A stretch of 42,761 nt of DNA, from contig CAZJVP010000054.1 in assembly GCA_964549615.1 (NCBI GenBank), positions 1 to 42,761 on the forward strand, given 5' to 3'. The notes beneath the pieces were generated by a model that saw only the letters and a list, made by a program, of their open reading frames with translations, did not search any database and had not been told where the DNA came from. Positions 25,287 through 33,743 of this stretch are shown one piece after another. Position 1 is the first letter of the stretch. Every line of letters begins with the position of its first letter. This DNA is from CAYVLA01 sp964549615 [NCBI: uncultured Thermococci archaeon] (GTDB lineage: Archaea; CAYQAE01; CAYVLA01). The position numbers and the translations under genes were made by a program.

Positions 25287-26168
25287 ATGACCTTGAAAGT
25301 CGACAAGAGGATTCTCGGTCTGGCAGCAGTATCGGTCATACTATCGACTTTGATAATGCTCACGATCGCGAGGGAGCGGATCGAGCGGCCCATAGAGATC
25401 CTGAAGAACGACTACCCGTCCGTCCTGGAGGAAGGCCGGAAATCGACCTTCAGCTTCGCCATGGTTGCCAGGCAGAAGTTCCAGAACCTTCAGATCAGGT
25501 TCTCCATCCTGAACGCGATGAGCCCCAAGTACGCCCAGATGGTCGACCCCAAGAGATCCTTCAACTCAAGCAACCAGCCACAGGACGTTCTCGACAACCT
25601 CGTCAAGCTCGGCTGGCTGTTCAACGAGACCAAGCTCATGGGGCTGGAGCCAGAGAGGTTCAACCACACCTTCCAGTTCCAGGGCACGGAGTGCCGCATG
25701 GCGGTGTACGACTTCGGGAACGTCCTCGAGTCCGTCACGGGCAGGGATGTTGCGCTGGCTGCGCCCATGATATACGGGGCAATAATCGATGCCAATGACA
25801 AGGCATACTACCTGAGCGGGGAGTCGGATTTCTTCTTCACCCCGAAGGAAAACGTCTTGTCCCTCAGCATATCGCACAACGCGGACGAACAGAACTACAT
25901 CCCGGACGACCAGATATGGGAGGGCGCAAAAAGGATGCCGATTTCCAAGGCGCCGGTCGGGGGTGTCCTGGACTACGGACCGGTTGCGAAGGACGATACC
26001 TTCACCGTAATCTTCACCGTCGAGCCAGACTCAAGATATATGCCCGAGGGCTTCGGCCAGACCGGGGGGGACAAACCCATATCATTCATCCAGATGATTA
26101 GAATCTACCTTGACGGCAAACTCTACGGTGAACCGATAATCAACGTCATGCAGGGAAAGAAGAGGTGA
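25287..26168 (+). CDS. membrane-anchored extracytoplasmic protein, family A copy 3
   Basis: A 293-residue protein: KVDKRILGLAAVSVILSTL (basic start plus TM helix), ILKNDYP at the membrane exit, MVARQKFQNLQIRF, YDFGNVL, DFFFTPKENVLSLSISHNADE, VAKDDTFTVIFTVE and IQMIRIYLDGKLYGE. These align with copies 2 and 4 in order and spacing. Several Asn-X-Thr/Ser sites are present. The B partner starts 4 bp downstream, so the pair is translated from one message. No known family is recognised. ATG 25287 is preceded by aggaag, with a TATA-like box about 50 bp upstream. Confidence 0.8.
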   Translation: MTLKVDKRILGLAAVSVILSTLIMLTIARERIERPIEILKNDYPSVLEEGRKSTFSFAMVARQKFQNLQIRFSILNAMSPKYAQMVDPKRSFNSSNQPQDVLDNLVKLGWLFNETKLMGLEPERFNHTFQFQGTECRMAVYDFGNVLESVTGRDVALAAPMIYGAIIDANDKAYYLSGESDFFFTPKENVLSLSISHNADEQNYIPDDQIWEGAKRMPISKAPVGGVLDYGPVAKDDTFTVIFTVEPDSRYMPEGFGQTGGDKPISFIQMIRIYLDGKLYGEPIINVMQGKKR

Positions 26169-26172
26169 GGCC

Positions 26173-27147
26173 TTGAGGCAGGATCCGGGACTTTCGGCGT
26201 TTGTTGCGTTGCTTCTCCTCATACCAGTGCCCGTTTACTGCCTGGATCTTAAGCCCACCATAGTGATCTACACAGGAGCCGACACGGGCTTTGCGACGAT
26301 GCTTGCCGAGCTCATCAAGCAGGACCCCAGGATAGACAGCGATGCAAGGGTCGTCAACAGCCCCGACCTGGTCGCCCTTGCGGCGGCACTGCCAAGCACG
26401 GAGTGCATCGTGGTCTACGCGTCCAACAAGAACGAGCTGGAGGGCCTGTCCTCGGCGCTGACGAGGTTCTTCGAAGGCGGTGGAGCCGTGATCGGGCTCA
26501 GGGAGATCTGCTACCAGCCATCGGCAGGGGATCTCGCCACCCTCGTCTTCCCGACGTACGCGAACGCATCCCGCCAACAATACGCATCCGGCCAGAGGCG
26601 GGCCCGCAACTACACGAAGGCGCAATCCACAGAGATCAACTCCGAACTTCCGGACCGATTCTCCCTGCCGAGCGCGGGCTTCTACTTTTGCGCATACGGG
26701 AACGGGACGTATGCAGAGGTGGCGGGGAACTACACCGTCCTGTATAGGGACGGCGAGACGGGCGCCCCGATAGTTCTGACCCATGAGAGCCCGAAGGGCG
26801 GCAGATCCATCGCCTTCCCAGGCATATGGGTAATCTCCAGCACCAGGGTCGACGTGTATTACGGACGTCTGCTGGAGGATGGAAACTTCACCCGCATGTT
26901 CTCCAACTGCCTCCTCTGGGCGGCAAAGGGTAGCACGCACTACAAGCGGGTGAGCCAGGACCTGGACGCCAAGCTTGAGGTAGCAAGAAGCAAACAGCAA
27001 AGGCTGGCCGAACAAGCCGAACAAGCTAGAAGGAGAGAAAGCACGAGACGAACCCTCTTCCTCCTAGTTGTCTGGGCAGCCGGCCTCCTCGCGTGCGCGG
27101 TCATAGTGAAGAAGGTCATCCTCGCGCCCTTCGAGATCGCCTCGTGA
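26173..27147 (+). CDS. signal-peptide/ThuA-like/coiled-coil/TM protein, family B copy 3
   Basis: A 324-residue protein starting at TTG 26173, with GAGGTGAGG just upstream. Signal peptide (FVALLLLIPVPVYC), then the ThuA-like fold: TIVIYTGADTG, TECIVVYASNKNEL, GGGAVIGLREICYQ, GAPIVLTHESPKG. LLWAAKGSTHYKRV matches the AVYFAWNKEKKYTAAM stretch of copy 2. A coiled coil with repeated Glu-Gln-Ala (about residues 260-290), one TM helix (TLFLLVVWAAGLLACAVIV) and a short inside tail complete it. No catalytic triad of an amidotransferase is seen. It is shorter than copy 2, mainly because the middle loop is reduced and the tail is missing. Confidence 0.75.
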   Translation: MRQDPGLSAFVALLLLIPVPVYCLDLKPTIVIYTGADTGFATMLAELIKQDPRIDSDARVVNSPDLVALAAALPSTECIVVYASNKNELEGLSSALTRFFEGGGAVIGLREICYQPSAGDLATLVFPTYANASRQQYASGQRRARNYTKAQSTEINSELPDRFSLPSAGFYFCAYGNGTYAEVAGNYTVLYRDGETGAPIVLTHESPKGGRSIAFPGIWVISSTRVDVYYGRLLEDGNFTRMFSNCLLWAAKGSTHYKRVSQDLDAKLEVARSKQQRLAEQAEQARRRESTRRTLFLLVVWAAGLLACAVIVKKVILAPFEIAS

Positions 27148-27444
27148 TTCCGTAGAAAGCCGGTGCCGAAGCGGAACGCTGGCCCCTCCACGACGGCCGA
27201 ATCGTCGCGCCCACTACCTCGGTCTCATCGGTACCGTTGGGGGCGGCTGACCCGCCGGTGTCCCAGCGGACCTCAGGATCCGAGGACGAGCACGGGCCAG
27301 AGCGGCGCGGATGTACCGGCTCGGTCTCTCTTCCATTGGACTTCCACGTTGACGTCCAGCTTTTCCGGAGTCAAGAACTGCGATCCAGGATGTGTGGGTC
27401 CACGGTAAACGGCCGAGATGAGCCTATGCGGTGCGACAAGGCCT
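27148..27444. other. intergenic stretch without a recognisable gene
   Basis: Nearly 300 bp between the convergent ends of B3 and the amidohydrolase gene. Short frames here are low-complexity Arg/Ser/Pro-rich and look non-coding. No clear hairpin-plus-T terminator, tRNA or repeat was seen. It may be a remnant or simply spacer. Confidence 0.4.
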
Positions 27445-28221
27445 TCAAGCCCGCTTTGCCCTGTCGAGAACCCTGCGCATGTTCTTTCCCAAAATGAGCC
27501 TCTTCTTGGATTCCGGTATCTCCGCGTAGGCTATCGGGGCTAATCCCAGCCCTGGATCAAGATCGGTGAGGTCGGAGCCGAAGACTATCTTCCTGGGATC
27601 GATGCGCTCGACCATCTCCTCCACCTGGCGATACCCGAGCGGAACGCAGGTACACTGGTAGACGTTTTCAACACCGTTTGCGACCTCTTCGTACGCCAGC
27701 GAGTAGTGCCCGATCACGAAGCATGCCTCCGGGTTTCTCAAAGCGATCCCTTTCAGGTAGCCGGGCTCTCCCCAGTGGTGGTTGAGCATGACCATCCCGT
27801 GCTCGGATGCATACTCATAGACCGGGTCAAGCGCCGTCTGTTCCGTCTTCCTGAACTGGTACTCCCCTATGAGCTTGATCCCCACAAAACCCATCCCTCT
27901 GCACCTCTCCAGCTCCGGAATCCAGGTCTCAGGATAGTTGAGGTTCAACGTGACAAACCCGTGGAGGCGCTTCGGGAACTTTGAGATAGCGGCGGCGATG
28001 AGATCGTTGCCCAGGCGGAAATCTGAGTTGACCCCCGCGAAGGAGAACACGCAGGCCTCGTCGATGCCGAAAGCGTCCATGTGGCGGACCACATCATGTG
28101 CCTGCCCATACGGGATGTGGTAGTAGTTGAAGAAGCCCCCAAGATGGGCATGGGCGTCTATCACGAGGCAGTCCAAGGGAGTCCCCTTCATTGCGGCGGC
28201 CTTGATCGACGACCTACTCAT
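27445..28221 (-). CDS. amidohydrolase-2-family metal-dependent hydrolase
   Basis: A 258-residue TIM-barrel hydrolase. IDAHAHLGGFF carries the HxH metal pair (H24, H26), NHHWGEPGY and IGHYSLAYEE supply later histidines, and FGSDLTDLDP the final aspartate. These enzymes hydrolyse or decarboxylate small cyclic or aromatic substrates. The ATG overlaps the stop of the partner gene (ATGA), so the two proteins are probably made together and may form a complex. It is the last gene of an operon with a PRPP synthase and an aminotransferase ahead. A decayed copy of the same pair lies at 2687-3880. Confidence 0.88.
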   Translation of the reverse strand: MSRSSIKAAAMKGTPLDCLVIDAHAHLGGFFNYYHIPYGQAHDVVRHMDAFGIDEACVFSFAGVNSDFRLGNDLIAAAISKFPKRLHGFVTLNLNYPETWIPELERCRGMGFVGIKLIGEYQFRKTEQTALDPVYEYASEHGMVMLNHHWGEPGYLKGIALRNPEACFVIGHYSLAYEEVANGVENVYQCTCVPLGYRQVEEMVERIDPRKIVFGSDLTDLDPGLGLAPIAYAEIPESKKRLILGKNMRRVLDRAKRA

Positions 28222-28985
28222 TCCCTGACGCCCCTGATCAGCCGCTCCAAGTTGCCACCCGCAACCATTGCTTTCTCCTCATCGGAGACCTTCGAGTAGT
28301 TCACCATCCCGAGCGCCGACGACGGGTCTCGGTAAGGAGTCCGGGTGCCGAAAAACAGCCGATCGGCTCCGAACTCCTCGCAGACGGAATCGACGGCCCT
28401 GTACAGCCAGAGCCCGGACAGATCCAGCATCAGGTTGTCGCACCGAGCCATCGCTTGGTACATCCGGCGGTTTGACCTGTAGCGGTACTCGGACACGATC
28501 ACCGGCAAATCCGGGTGCGCAAGGCAGACCTCGACAACGTCCCCCCACCTCACGAGGTCCGAGCCAAGGGAGGGGGAGAAGAAATCGAGCACCACGGGGA
28601 TTCTATGCTCCTCCAACACGCCGTAGATGTCGCCCACGCACCACTCCCCGACGTCGAAGAAGTAGTACTCGGGCAACAACTTCGCCACCCGGCTTCCAGA
28701 CGAAAGCATCCTTGCCACGCCCCGTTCCGGGTCGCCTCCCACCGTGGACGGCAGGAACACCCAGCAGGGGGCAAGGGCTCCAGTACCCCTGGCCGCCCTT
28801 GCAGTCATCGGGTTGCCTAGCTCGGGGCTGTGCTCCATCGCGACGGCATGACAGATAAGGGCCTTCTCTATGCCGTATCTCCTCATCTCGCCCAAGAGCC
28901 CCTCCGCGGTCCGGAGCGCCTCGGGAACCCGCCTGTTGTGAATCCCGAAGCTGCAGGTCAGATCGAAGAAGCTTGGACCTGCCAT
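28218..28985 (-). CDS. amidohydrolase-like partner protein with degenerate metal site
   Basis: A 255-residue protein of the same fold as its neighbour (CLAHPDLPVIVSEYRYRSNRR, NLMLDLSGLWLY, LERLIRGVRE). Where the partner has IDAHAH this protein reads FDLTCSFGIHN, and where the partner has FGSD it reads FGTRTPYRDPSSA. Both metal-binding ends thus appear to be lost. The decayed copy also has FGTRVPYRDPSSA, so the Arg is an ancestral feature of this subfamily rather than a fresh mutation. It probably serves as a non-catalytic or differently active partner subunit. It overlaps the next gene by 4 bp and follows the aminotransferase by 22 bp. Confidence 0.8.
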   Translation of the reverse strand: MAGPSFFDLTCSFGIHNRRVPEALRTAEGLLGEMRRYGIEKALICHAVAMEHSPELGNPMTARAARGTGALAPCWVFLPSTVGGDPERGVARMLSSGSRVAKLLPEYYFFDVGEWCVGDIYGVLEEHRIPVVLDFFSPSLGSDLVRWGDVVEVCLAHPDLPVIVSEYRYRSNRRMYQAMARCDNLMLDLSGLWLYRAVDSVCEEFGADRLFFGTRTPYRDPSSALGMVNYSKVSDEEKAMVAGGNLERLIRGVRE

Positions 28986-29007
28986 GGGAACCGACCCGCT
29001 GGACCCT

Positions 29008-30297
29008 TCACCGCAGCTCGTCCGCGTGTTCGACGACCTTTCGGAAGGCCTCGAGGTACATGTCGATGAGATCCCGGAACTGGGGCCCGTACCACCCAGT
29101 CGAGCCGATGTTCAGCTCGGTCTTCTCGCACCTCTCCTCGGCCACTGGGCAGTCGCCCTTGCGGTACACGACCTTTCTCCTAGCAAATGGGCAGTCCCAT
29201 GGGCATCCCTTGCCGTAGTAAAACCTGTCCTGGTGCCGGGGCCGGAGGTAGATCGGCATCCTGACGTACGCGCCCGCGGAGACCCCTTCCGCCCGCAGGG
29301 CGTCCAGGAACCTGTCCCTCGGAAGGCCCCCCAGTTCCTCGGTTCTGTAGGTCGGGGAGTACATGTGATAAACGTGCTCACATCCTCGGGCAACGAAAAC
29401 AGGGTCAACGCCCGGCAGGTCCTTAAGCCCTCGGGAAAGCCTGTTTGCGTGTCTGCGCCTCCACAGGTTCCATTCGTCCAGATGCTTCAGCTGGACCTTG
29501 GCTATGGCGGCCGCTAGGGGATGGATCCTGTAGGTGGGAATCAGGCTGTCGATGTACTTCCTCAGCTCAGGCTTCTTAACAACCCCCTCGGACCGAGCGG
29601 GGTGCATTCCGACGAACATGGCGCGTTCATATAGCTCCTCGTCGTCGGTGAGGATCATGCCGCCCTCCCCGCCGACCATGTTCTTTCCGTCGCCTATGCT
29701 GAAAGAGGCCATGTGCCCGAGGCTTCCCACCCTGCGTCCGTGGTAGACGGCGCCGTTGGCCTGGGCGCAGTCCTCAACAACCTTGAGGTCGTGCTCCTCC
29801 GCGACCTCCATCAGTGGGTCCATGTCGGCCGGGTGCCCATATATGTGGACCACGACGATCGCCTTGGTGCTCTCCGTGATCCTGCGGGCAACGGATTCCG
29901 GGTCCAGATTGTACGTCTTGGGATCTATGTCCGCGTATACCGGTATCGCGTTCTGGTGGATGATCGGGGCCACGGTTTGCCCCCAGGTGTAGGGCGAGAC
30001 GATTACCTCGTCCCCGGGCCCGACGCCGAAGGCCCCCAGCGCGATATGCGTGGCCGAGCAGCAGGAGTTGGTTGTGATGCAGTACTTCACTCCCACGTAC
30101 TTCGCAAAGGCCTCCTCGAACTCCGCCACCACCCCGCCGCCGGCGGGCGCGGTAATGTCGACCCGGCGCATCGCCTTGACGACCTCCTCTATCTCCTCAT
30201 CCCCCACGATGGGCCAGTTGGGGCGAAGCGCCAGCTTCTCCGACGTCTCGATCGAGACCGCCTTCTCTCCGCCATGGATGGCCAACTTTCCGACCAT
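29008..30297 (-). CDS. DegT/DnrJ/EryC1/StrS-family PLP-dependent aminotransferase
   Basis: A 429-residue fold-type I PLP enzyme. TTNSCCSATHIALGAFGVGPGDEVI is the cofactor phosphate-binding region, VVEDCAQANGA holds the Asp that pairs with the pyridine nitrogen, and SIGDGKNMVGGEGGM carries the PLP lysine. Such enzymes aminate keto-sugars or make cyclitol amines such as those in aminoglycosides. ATG 30297 is preferred (AAGGTG six bases ahead) over GTG 30306. It starts 11 bp after the PRPP synthase stop and precedes the amidohydrolase pair. A CPWDCPFARRK stretch and nearby cysteines near the C-terminus are unusual for the family and might bind metal. The substrate is unknown. Confidence 0.9.
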   Translation of the reverse strand: MVGKLAIHGGEKAVSIETSEKLALRPNWPIVGDEEIEEVVKAMRRVDITAPAGGGVVAEFEEAFAKYVGVKYCITTNSCCSATHIALGAFGVGPGDEVIVSPYTWGQTVAPIIHQNAIPVYADIDPKTYNLDPESVARRITESTKAIVVVHIYGHPADMDPLMEVAEEHDLKVVEDCAQANGAVYHGRRVGSLGHMASFSIGDGKNMVGGEGGMILTDDEELYERAMFVGMHPARSEGVVKKPELRKYIDSLIPTYRIHPLAAAIAKVQLKHLDEWNLWRRRHANRLSRGLKDLPGVDPVFVARGCEHVYHMYSPTYRTEELGGLPRDRFLDALRAEGVSAGAYVRMPIYLRPRHQDRFYYGKGCPWDCPFARRKVVYRKGDCPVAEERCEKTELNIGSTGWYGPQFRDLIDMYLEAFRKVVEHADELR

Positions 30298-30308
30298 GTA
30301 CGGCACCT

Positions 30309-31199
30309 TCAGTGTACCAGGTTCTCCGCCAACAGACGATCTATGCTTACGACGCGGACGCTGCTTGGGACTGTGTCCGTCCCTATGACCTCAAGCGCGC
30401 CCGACTGGTGTATCAGACTGAGGGCCCCACCGATTAGAAGGGGATGGGTGCACGCGGCTATGACGTTCTTGGCGCCCGCCTGCTTGGCCAACGAGATCGC
30501 CGTCGCCATCGTTCCGCCCGTGCTGATGATGTCGTCCGCGATCACGACGTCCCTGCCCTTGACGTCTAGGTCCTCGGCCGAAATCTCAACCTCCTCCGGG
30601 CCCTTCCTTACCTTGGCCATCACGGCGAAGTCCGCGTCAAGCTCCTTGGCCATGTCCCGCGCCCACTGTTCGGCCTCCTCGTCGGGGGCGATCACCTTGG
30701 GGTCGTCCAGGGAATAGTTGTTGCGGATGAACTCCCCTATCAAGGGCATGGCGGTCAGGTTATGGCAGGGGATCTTGAAGATGTCGCTCGTGTCAACCAC
30801 ACGATGAAGGTGCAGATCCACCGTGTAAAGCTCATCGGAGCCGGAAAACTCAAGAAGCTTGCTGACGACCCTGAAGCTCACCACCTCTCCCCTCTTGAAG
30901 CTGGTGTCCTGCCTGCTGTAGGCAAAATACGGCACGACCGTCCTGATCCTGGACGCGCCGAGCTGGGATAGCGTTTCCGTGAGGAAGAGCAGCTCCATGA
31001 GCAGCCGATCGGGCATAAAGCCCATCGTCTGAATGAGTATGACTTCCTTGCCCTTCACCGGCGTGTGTATCCGCAGATACTTCTCACCATCCGGAAACTC
31101 CCTTATCTCCACGTTTCCGAAGGTGGCGTTCATCTTGTGAGCGACCCTGGCTGCCAGGCCCTGCGACCCCGAGCCGCCCATCACTATCTGGTCGGACAT
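30309..31199 (-). CDS. prs: ribose-phosphate pyrophosphokinase (PRPP synthase)
   Basis: A 296-residue enzyme making PRPP from ATP and ribose 5-phosphate for nucleotide, histidine and tryptophan synthesis. FPDGEKYLRI, YFAYSRQDTSFKRGEVVS (ATP-binding flexible region), TVDLHLHRVVD (metal-binding DLH) and VIADDIISTGGTMA (PRPP-binding loop) are all intact. ATG 31199 is the start; the TATA-like box at 31224-31234 lies 30 nt ahead, so the message should be leaderless. It heads the run that continues with DegT and the amidohydrolases; whether that is functional or accidental is unclear. It matches the short archaeal class of about 290 residues. Confidence 0.95.
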   Translation of the reverse strand: MSDQIVMGGSGSQGLAARVAHKMNATFGNVEIREFPDGEKYLRIHTPVKGKEVILIQTMGFMPDRLLMELLFLTETLSQLGASRIRTVVPYFAYSRQDTSFKRGEVVSFRVVSKLLEFSGSDELYTVDLHLHRVVDTSDIFKIPCHNLTAMPLIGEFIRNNYSLDDPKVIAPDEEAEQWARDMAKELDADFAVMAKVRKGPEEVEISAEDLDVKGRDVVIADDIISTGGTMATAISLAKQAGAKNVIAACTHPLLIGGALSLIHQSGALEVIGTDTVPSSVRVVSIDRLLAENLVH

Positions 31200-31223
31200 A
31201 ATTCGCGGAATTTCCGCTTGCAG

Positions 31224-31234
31224 CAATAAAAAGG
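31224..31234 (-). promoter_or_regulatory. TATA-like box for the PRPP synthase operon
   Basis: On the minus strand ccttttttattg-type sequence (centre near 31229) lies 30 nt before ATG 31199, with no Shine-Dalgarno between. This is the arrangement of a leaderless archaeal transcript. Confidence 0.6.
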
Positions 31235-31311
31235 TGACTATTCGTCGCTCGGCGCAAGGACAGCGATGCCGGCTTGGCTAGGCGGACGGTCCGGCGACCG
31301 ACGCAGCCCCT

Positions 31312-32682
31312 TCAGGCCATCACGGTATGCGCCCTCAGGGATATTGCCCCGCCGATTGCTATCAGTCCGACGGACGCATAGTAGCCGGCGAAGACGATCT
31401 GCCTCGTCAGGCCGATGAACGGCAAAGCGAAGAGTAGCAGGGCAAGCATCATGGTGCCGCCATAGGAGCCTCCCGGATCGAGGTATGTGAGGAGGCCTCC
31501 GATGATCCCGCACAGCGCGAAGATAAGGCTCACCGAGAGCAGCGTCCCGCTGAAGAAGGAGACCTCGGTGGGGATCGGGAGGTGCTTGGCGTTCAACACG
31601 ATGAGCACGTACGAGGCTAGGGCAAGCCCGCCGCCCACAAGGCCCAACGCTAGGGCCGCCTTATGATCCACCGTGGGAAGAACCTTCGGTTTCAGGTAAA
31701 CCGGGCGAGCAACCTCGGCGGGCCTTAGGCCCAGCATCTTGTCGATGTAGGGCAGCCGCCCGAATATGCTCAGCCCATCGCGCTCCGAATAGTGCATGGT
31801 GTACGGCTTGCCGTAGTATGTCAGCCGCATGAGCTTGTCCGACAGCTTCAAGGGCCTGCCGCAGTAAGCGCACAGCTCGGCTCCCTCCTCCCCCCTCTCC
31901 CTCAAGCCCCCCACGTAACGCGAGATCGAAAGGAGGTTTTCACCCTTGGGCGTGATGTTGATCATGCCATCCTTCAGTGTCAGAAGCCCCTGGTCCCTCA
32001 GGCTGATGAGGACCTCGCCCATCAACTGCCTATCCCCGGTCGTCCCGGGTGCCCCCACGTAGCTAGATCGGGCCTGTTCGGGCAGGATGCTTTGAAGCTG
32101 CTCCACGGTGAACGCCCGGCCAAACCTGTGCATCGCCTCGGTCAACGGCTGCAGCGATGAGGCAACCTGCCGGACCTCTGCCGCCTTCTCGCGGCTCAGG
32201 GGCCTGAGCATGGTGAACTGTTGCAAGTAGATATCATGCCCGAGAGCGATTCCAAAGAGCGCGAGCACCACGGATCCGGCCGTCGTCATCCAGCTCCCCG
32301 AACCCAATACGGACCGCGCTATGCTCCCGAATGCGCTGCTCAACCTACCTCCCCCGATGGCCCTTGCAAGCATGCCCCCTGCAAAGATGCCGGCGATCAG
32401 GGCTATCGCACAAACGAACCACAAGATTATGCCGTCGCGGGGCTGGAACCCGATCTTCCTCCTGTCGAGATCCTGCGAGAAGTAGTAACCCGCTGCCGTC
32501 CCGCCCAGAAGGTAACCCAAAAGTTGGAAATACGAGCTCAGCGCCCTCGCAGGCGGGAAGGCGTCGGCCGCAAACACGATGGCGGCCATGATCGCGAACG
32601 CATAGACGCCGTTCCTGATCCAGCTCCGCTTGAGAAATGTGGACGCTTCGTGTGAGGCTTGGTCGCTTTGCCCAGAATCCAT
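31312..32682 (-). CDS. multi-TM membrane protein with soluble winged-helix/zinc segment, unknown
   Basis: A 456-residue protein. Four or five TM helices in the first 170 residues and four or five in the last 140 flank a soluble middle region of about 170 residues. That region contains a predicted winged-helix segment (MGEVLISLRDQGLLTLKDGMINITPKG) followed by CAYCGRPL, half of a zinc-ribbon-like site. I do not recognise the family. ATG 32682 is chosen because a TATA-like box at 32708-32717 lies 30 nt upstream and no Shine-Dalgarno is present; the longer frame to 32769 runs through that promoter. A membrane-bound regulator or sensor is possible, but this is inference. Confidence 0.7.
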   Translation of the reverse strand: MDSGQSDQASHEASTFLKRSWIRNGVYAFAIMAAIVFAADAFPPARALSSYFQLLGYLLGGTAAGYYFSQDLDRRKIGFQPRDGIILWFVCAIALIAGIFAGGMLARAIGGGRLSSAFGSIARSVLGSGSWMTTAGSVVLALFGIALGHDIYLQQFTMLRPLSREKAAEVRQVASSLQPLTEAMHRFGRAFTVEQLQSILPEQARSSYVGAPGTTGDRQLMGEVLISLRDQGLLTLKDGMINITPKGENLLSISRYVGGLRERGEEGAELCAYCGRPLKLSDKLMRLTYYGKPYTMHYSERDGLSIFGRLPYIDKMLGLRPAEVARPVYLKPKVLPTVDHKAALALGLVGGGLALASYVLIVLNAKHLPIPTEVSFFSGTLLSVSLIFALCGIIGGLLTYLDPGGSYGGTMMLALLLFALPFIGLTRQIVFAGYYASVGLIAIGGAISLRAHTVMA

Positions 32683-32707
32683 CGCTGGAGGCAGCCAAAA
32701 AAATTGT

Positions 32708-32717
32708 CTTAAATGTA
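32708..32717 (-). promoter_or_regulatory. TATA-like box for the multi-TM protein
   Basis: tacatttaag on the minus strand, about 30 nt before ATG 32682. On the plus strand, agatttaaca at 32817-32826 is the likely TATA box of the divergent hisG. Confidence 0.5.
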
Positions 32718-32860
32718 TTCTAGGGCGGCCCCCGATCGCAAAATCGAACCGAAGCTGGGAGCCGCGCAAGGCTCCGAGGCTCCCCTTCAGGCTTCAGGAT
32801 GAGGATGAACGGGAATAGATTTAACAAATTGGCATCGCCAGCCAGCTCAAGGGAGAGGCT

Positions 32861-33733
32861 TTGAACGGGCGGGTCAAGCTGGCGATTCCGACGGGCAGCC
32901 TTCAGGAGGCAGTCCTCTCCACCTTCAGGGACGCCGGATATGAGATGAACCTCCAGCCCAGGTCCTACAGGCCTCAGACCAACGATGAGGAGCTTTGGGT
33001 CAAGATGCTGCGCCCGCAGGAGATACCCCTCTTGGTTGAGGAGGGAGTATACGACGTTGGGGTAAGCGGCATGGACTGGGTGGTTGAAAGCGGCGCGAAA
33101 GTTGAGAGGATTCTTGACTTGCAGGTCGGAAGATTCAGCATAGTGCTGGCGGTGAACGAGGATTCTCCGGTGAGAGCGCTGGCCGACCTCCAGAACATCG
33201 AAAACCTACGCATATCTACGGAATATGTGCAACTCACCAAGTCGTTCCTGAGGAAGCTTCGAATCCGCAAGGCGAGCGTGCACTTCTCCTGGGGAGCAAC
33301 CGAGGCCAAGCCGCCCGAAGAGGCCGATGCGATCGTGGACGGGTTCGAAACCGGCGCCACGCTGGCTCAGAACAGGCTGAGGGTTGTGGGCAGCGTGATG
33401 GACTCGAGTGCATGGTTTCTCGCCAACCGGTCGGCCCTCCGAGATCCCTGGAAGAAACGCAAGATCGACGGTATGAGGATAATGCTCTCCGGCGCCATAG
33501 CCGCGAGGGACAAGGTCCTTCTCAAGATGAACGTGCCGGCGAGGAAACTTGACGAAATCGCCCGCATGGTGCCCGCGATGGAAAAGCCGACCATCTCCAG
33601 GCTCTACGGCGAGGACTGGTACGCATTGGAGACGGTTGCAGGAAAGCGGGAACTTGTCCAGCTGATCCCGAGGCTCAAGGAAGCCGGCGCCAAGGACATC
33701 ATCGAGTACGATCTCAGAAAGGTCATCCCCTAG
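32861..33733 (+). CDS. hisG: ATP phosphoribosyltransferase, long form
   Basis: A 290-residue HisG, the first and feedback-controlled step of histidine synthesis (ATP plus PRPP to phosphoribosyl-ATP). VKLAIPTGSLQEAV is the N-terminus, GVYDVGVSGMDWV the first-domain motif, and ADAIVDGFETGATLAQN the PRPP-binding loop. Residues about 205-290 form the ACT-like regulatory domain of the long form, which binds histidine, so no HisZ is needed. TTG 32861 follows GGGAGAGG. No other his gene is in the window. It is followed 10 bp later by an MtnA-like isomerase on the same strand. Confidence 0.95.
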   Translation: MNGRVKLAIPTGSLQEAVLSTFRDAGYEMNLQPRSYRPQTNDEELWVKMLRPQEIPLLVEEGVYDVGVSGMDWVVESGAKVERILDLQVGRFSIVLAVNEDSPVRALADLQNIENLRISTEYVQLTKSFLRKLRIRKASVHFSWGATEAKPPEEADAIVDGFETGATLAQNRLRVVGSVMDSSAWFLANRSALRDPWKKRKIDGMRIMLSGAIAARDKVLLKMNVPARKLDEIARMVPAMEKPTISRLYGEDWYALETVAGKRELVQLIPRLKEAGAKDIIEYDLRKVIP

Positions 33734-33743
33734 CGGTGGTCTC

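Noticed and set aside
29713-30717. A 334-codon plus-strand frame opposite the aminotransferase and PRPP synthase genes
   Set aside because: Antisense to two genes with intact active-site motifs; caused by high GC codon bias.
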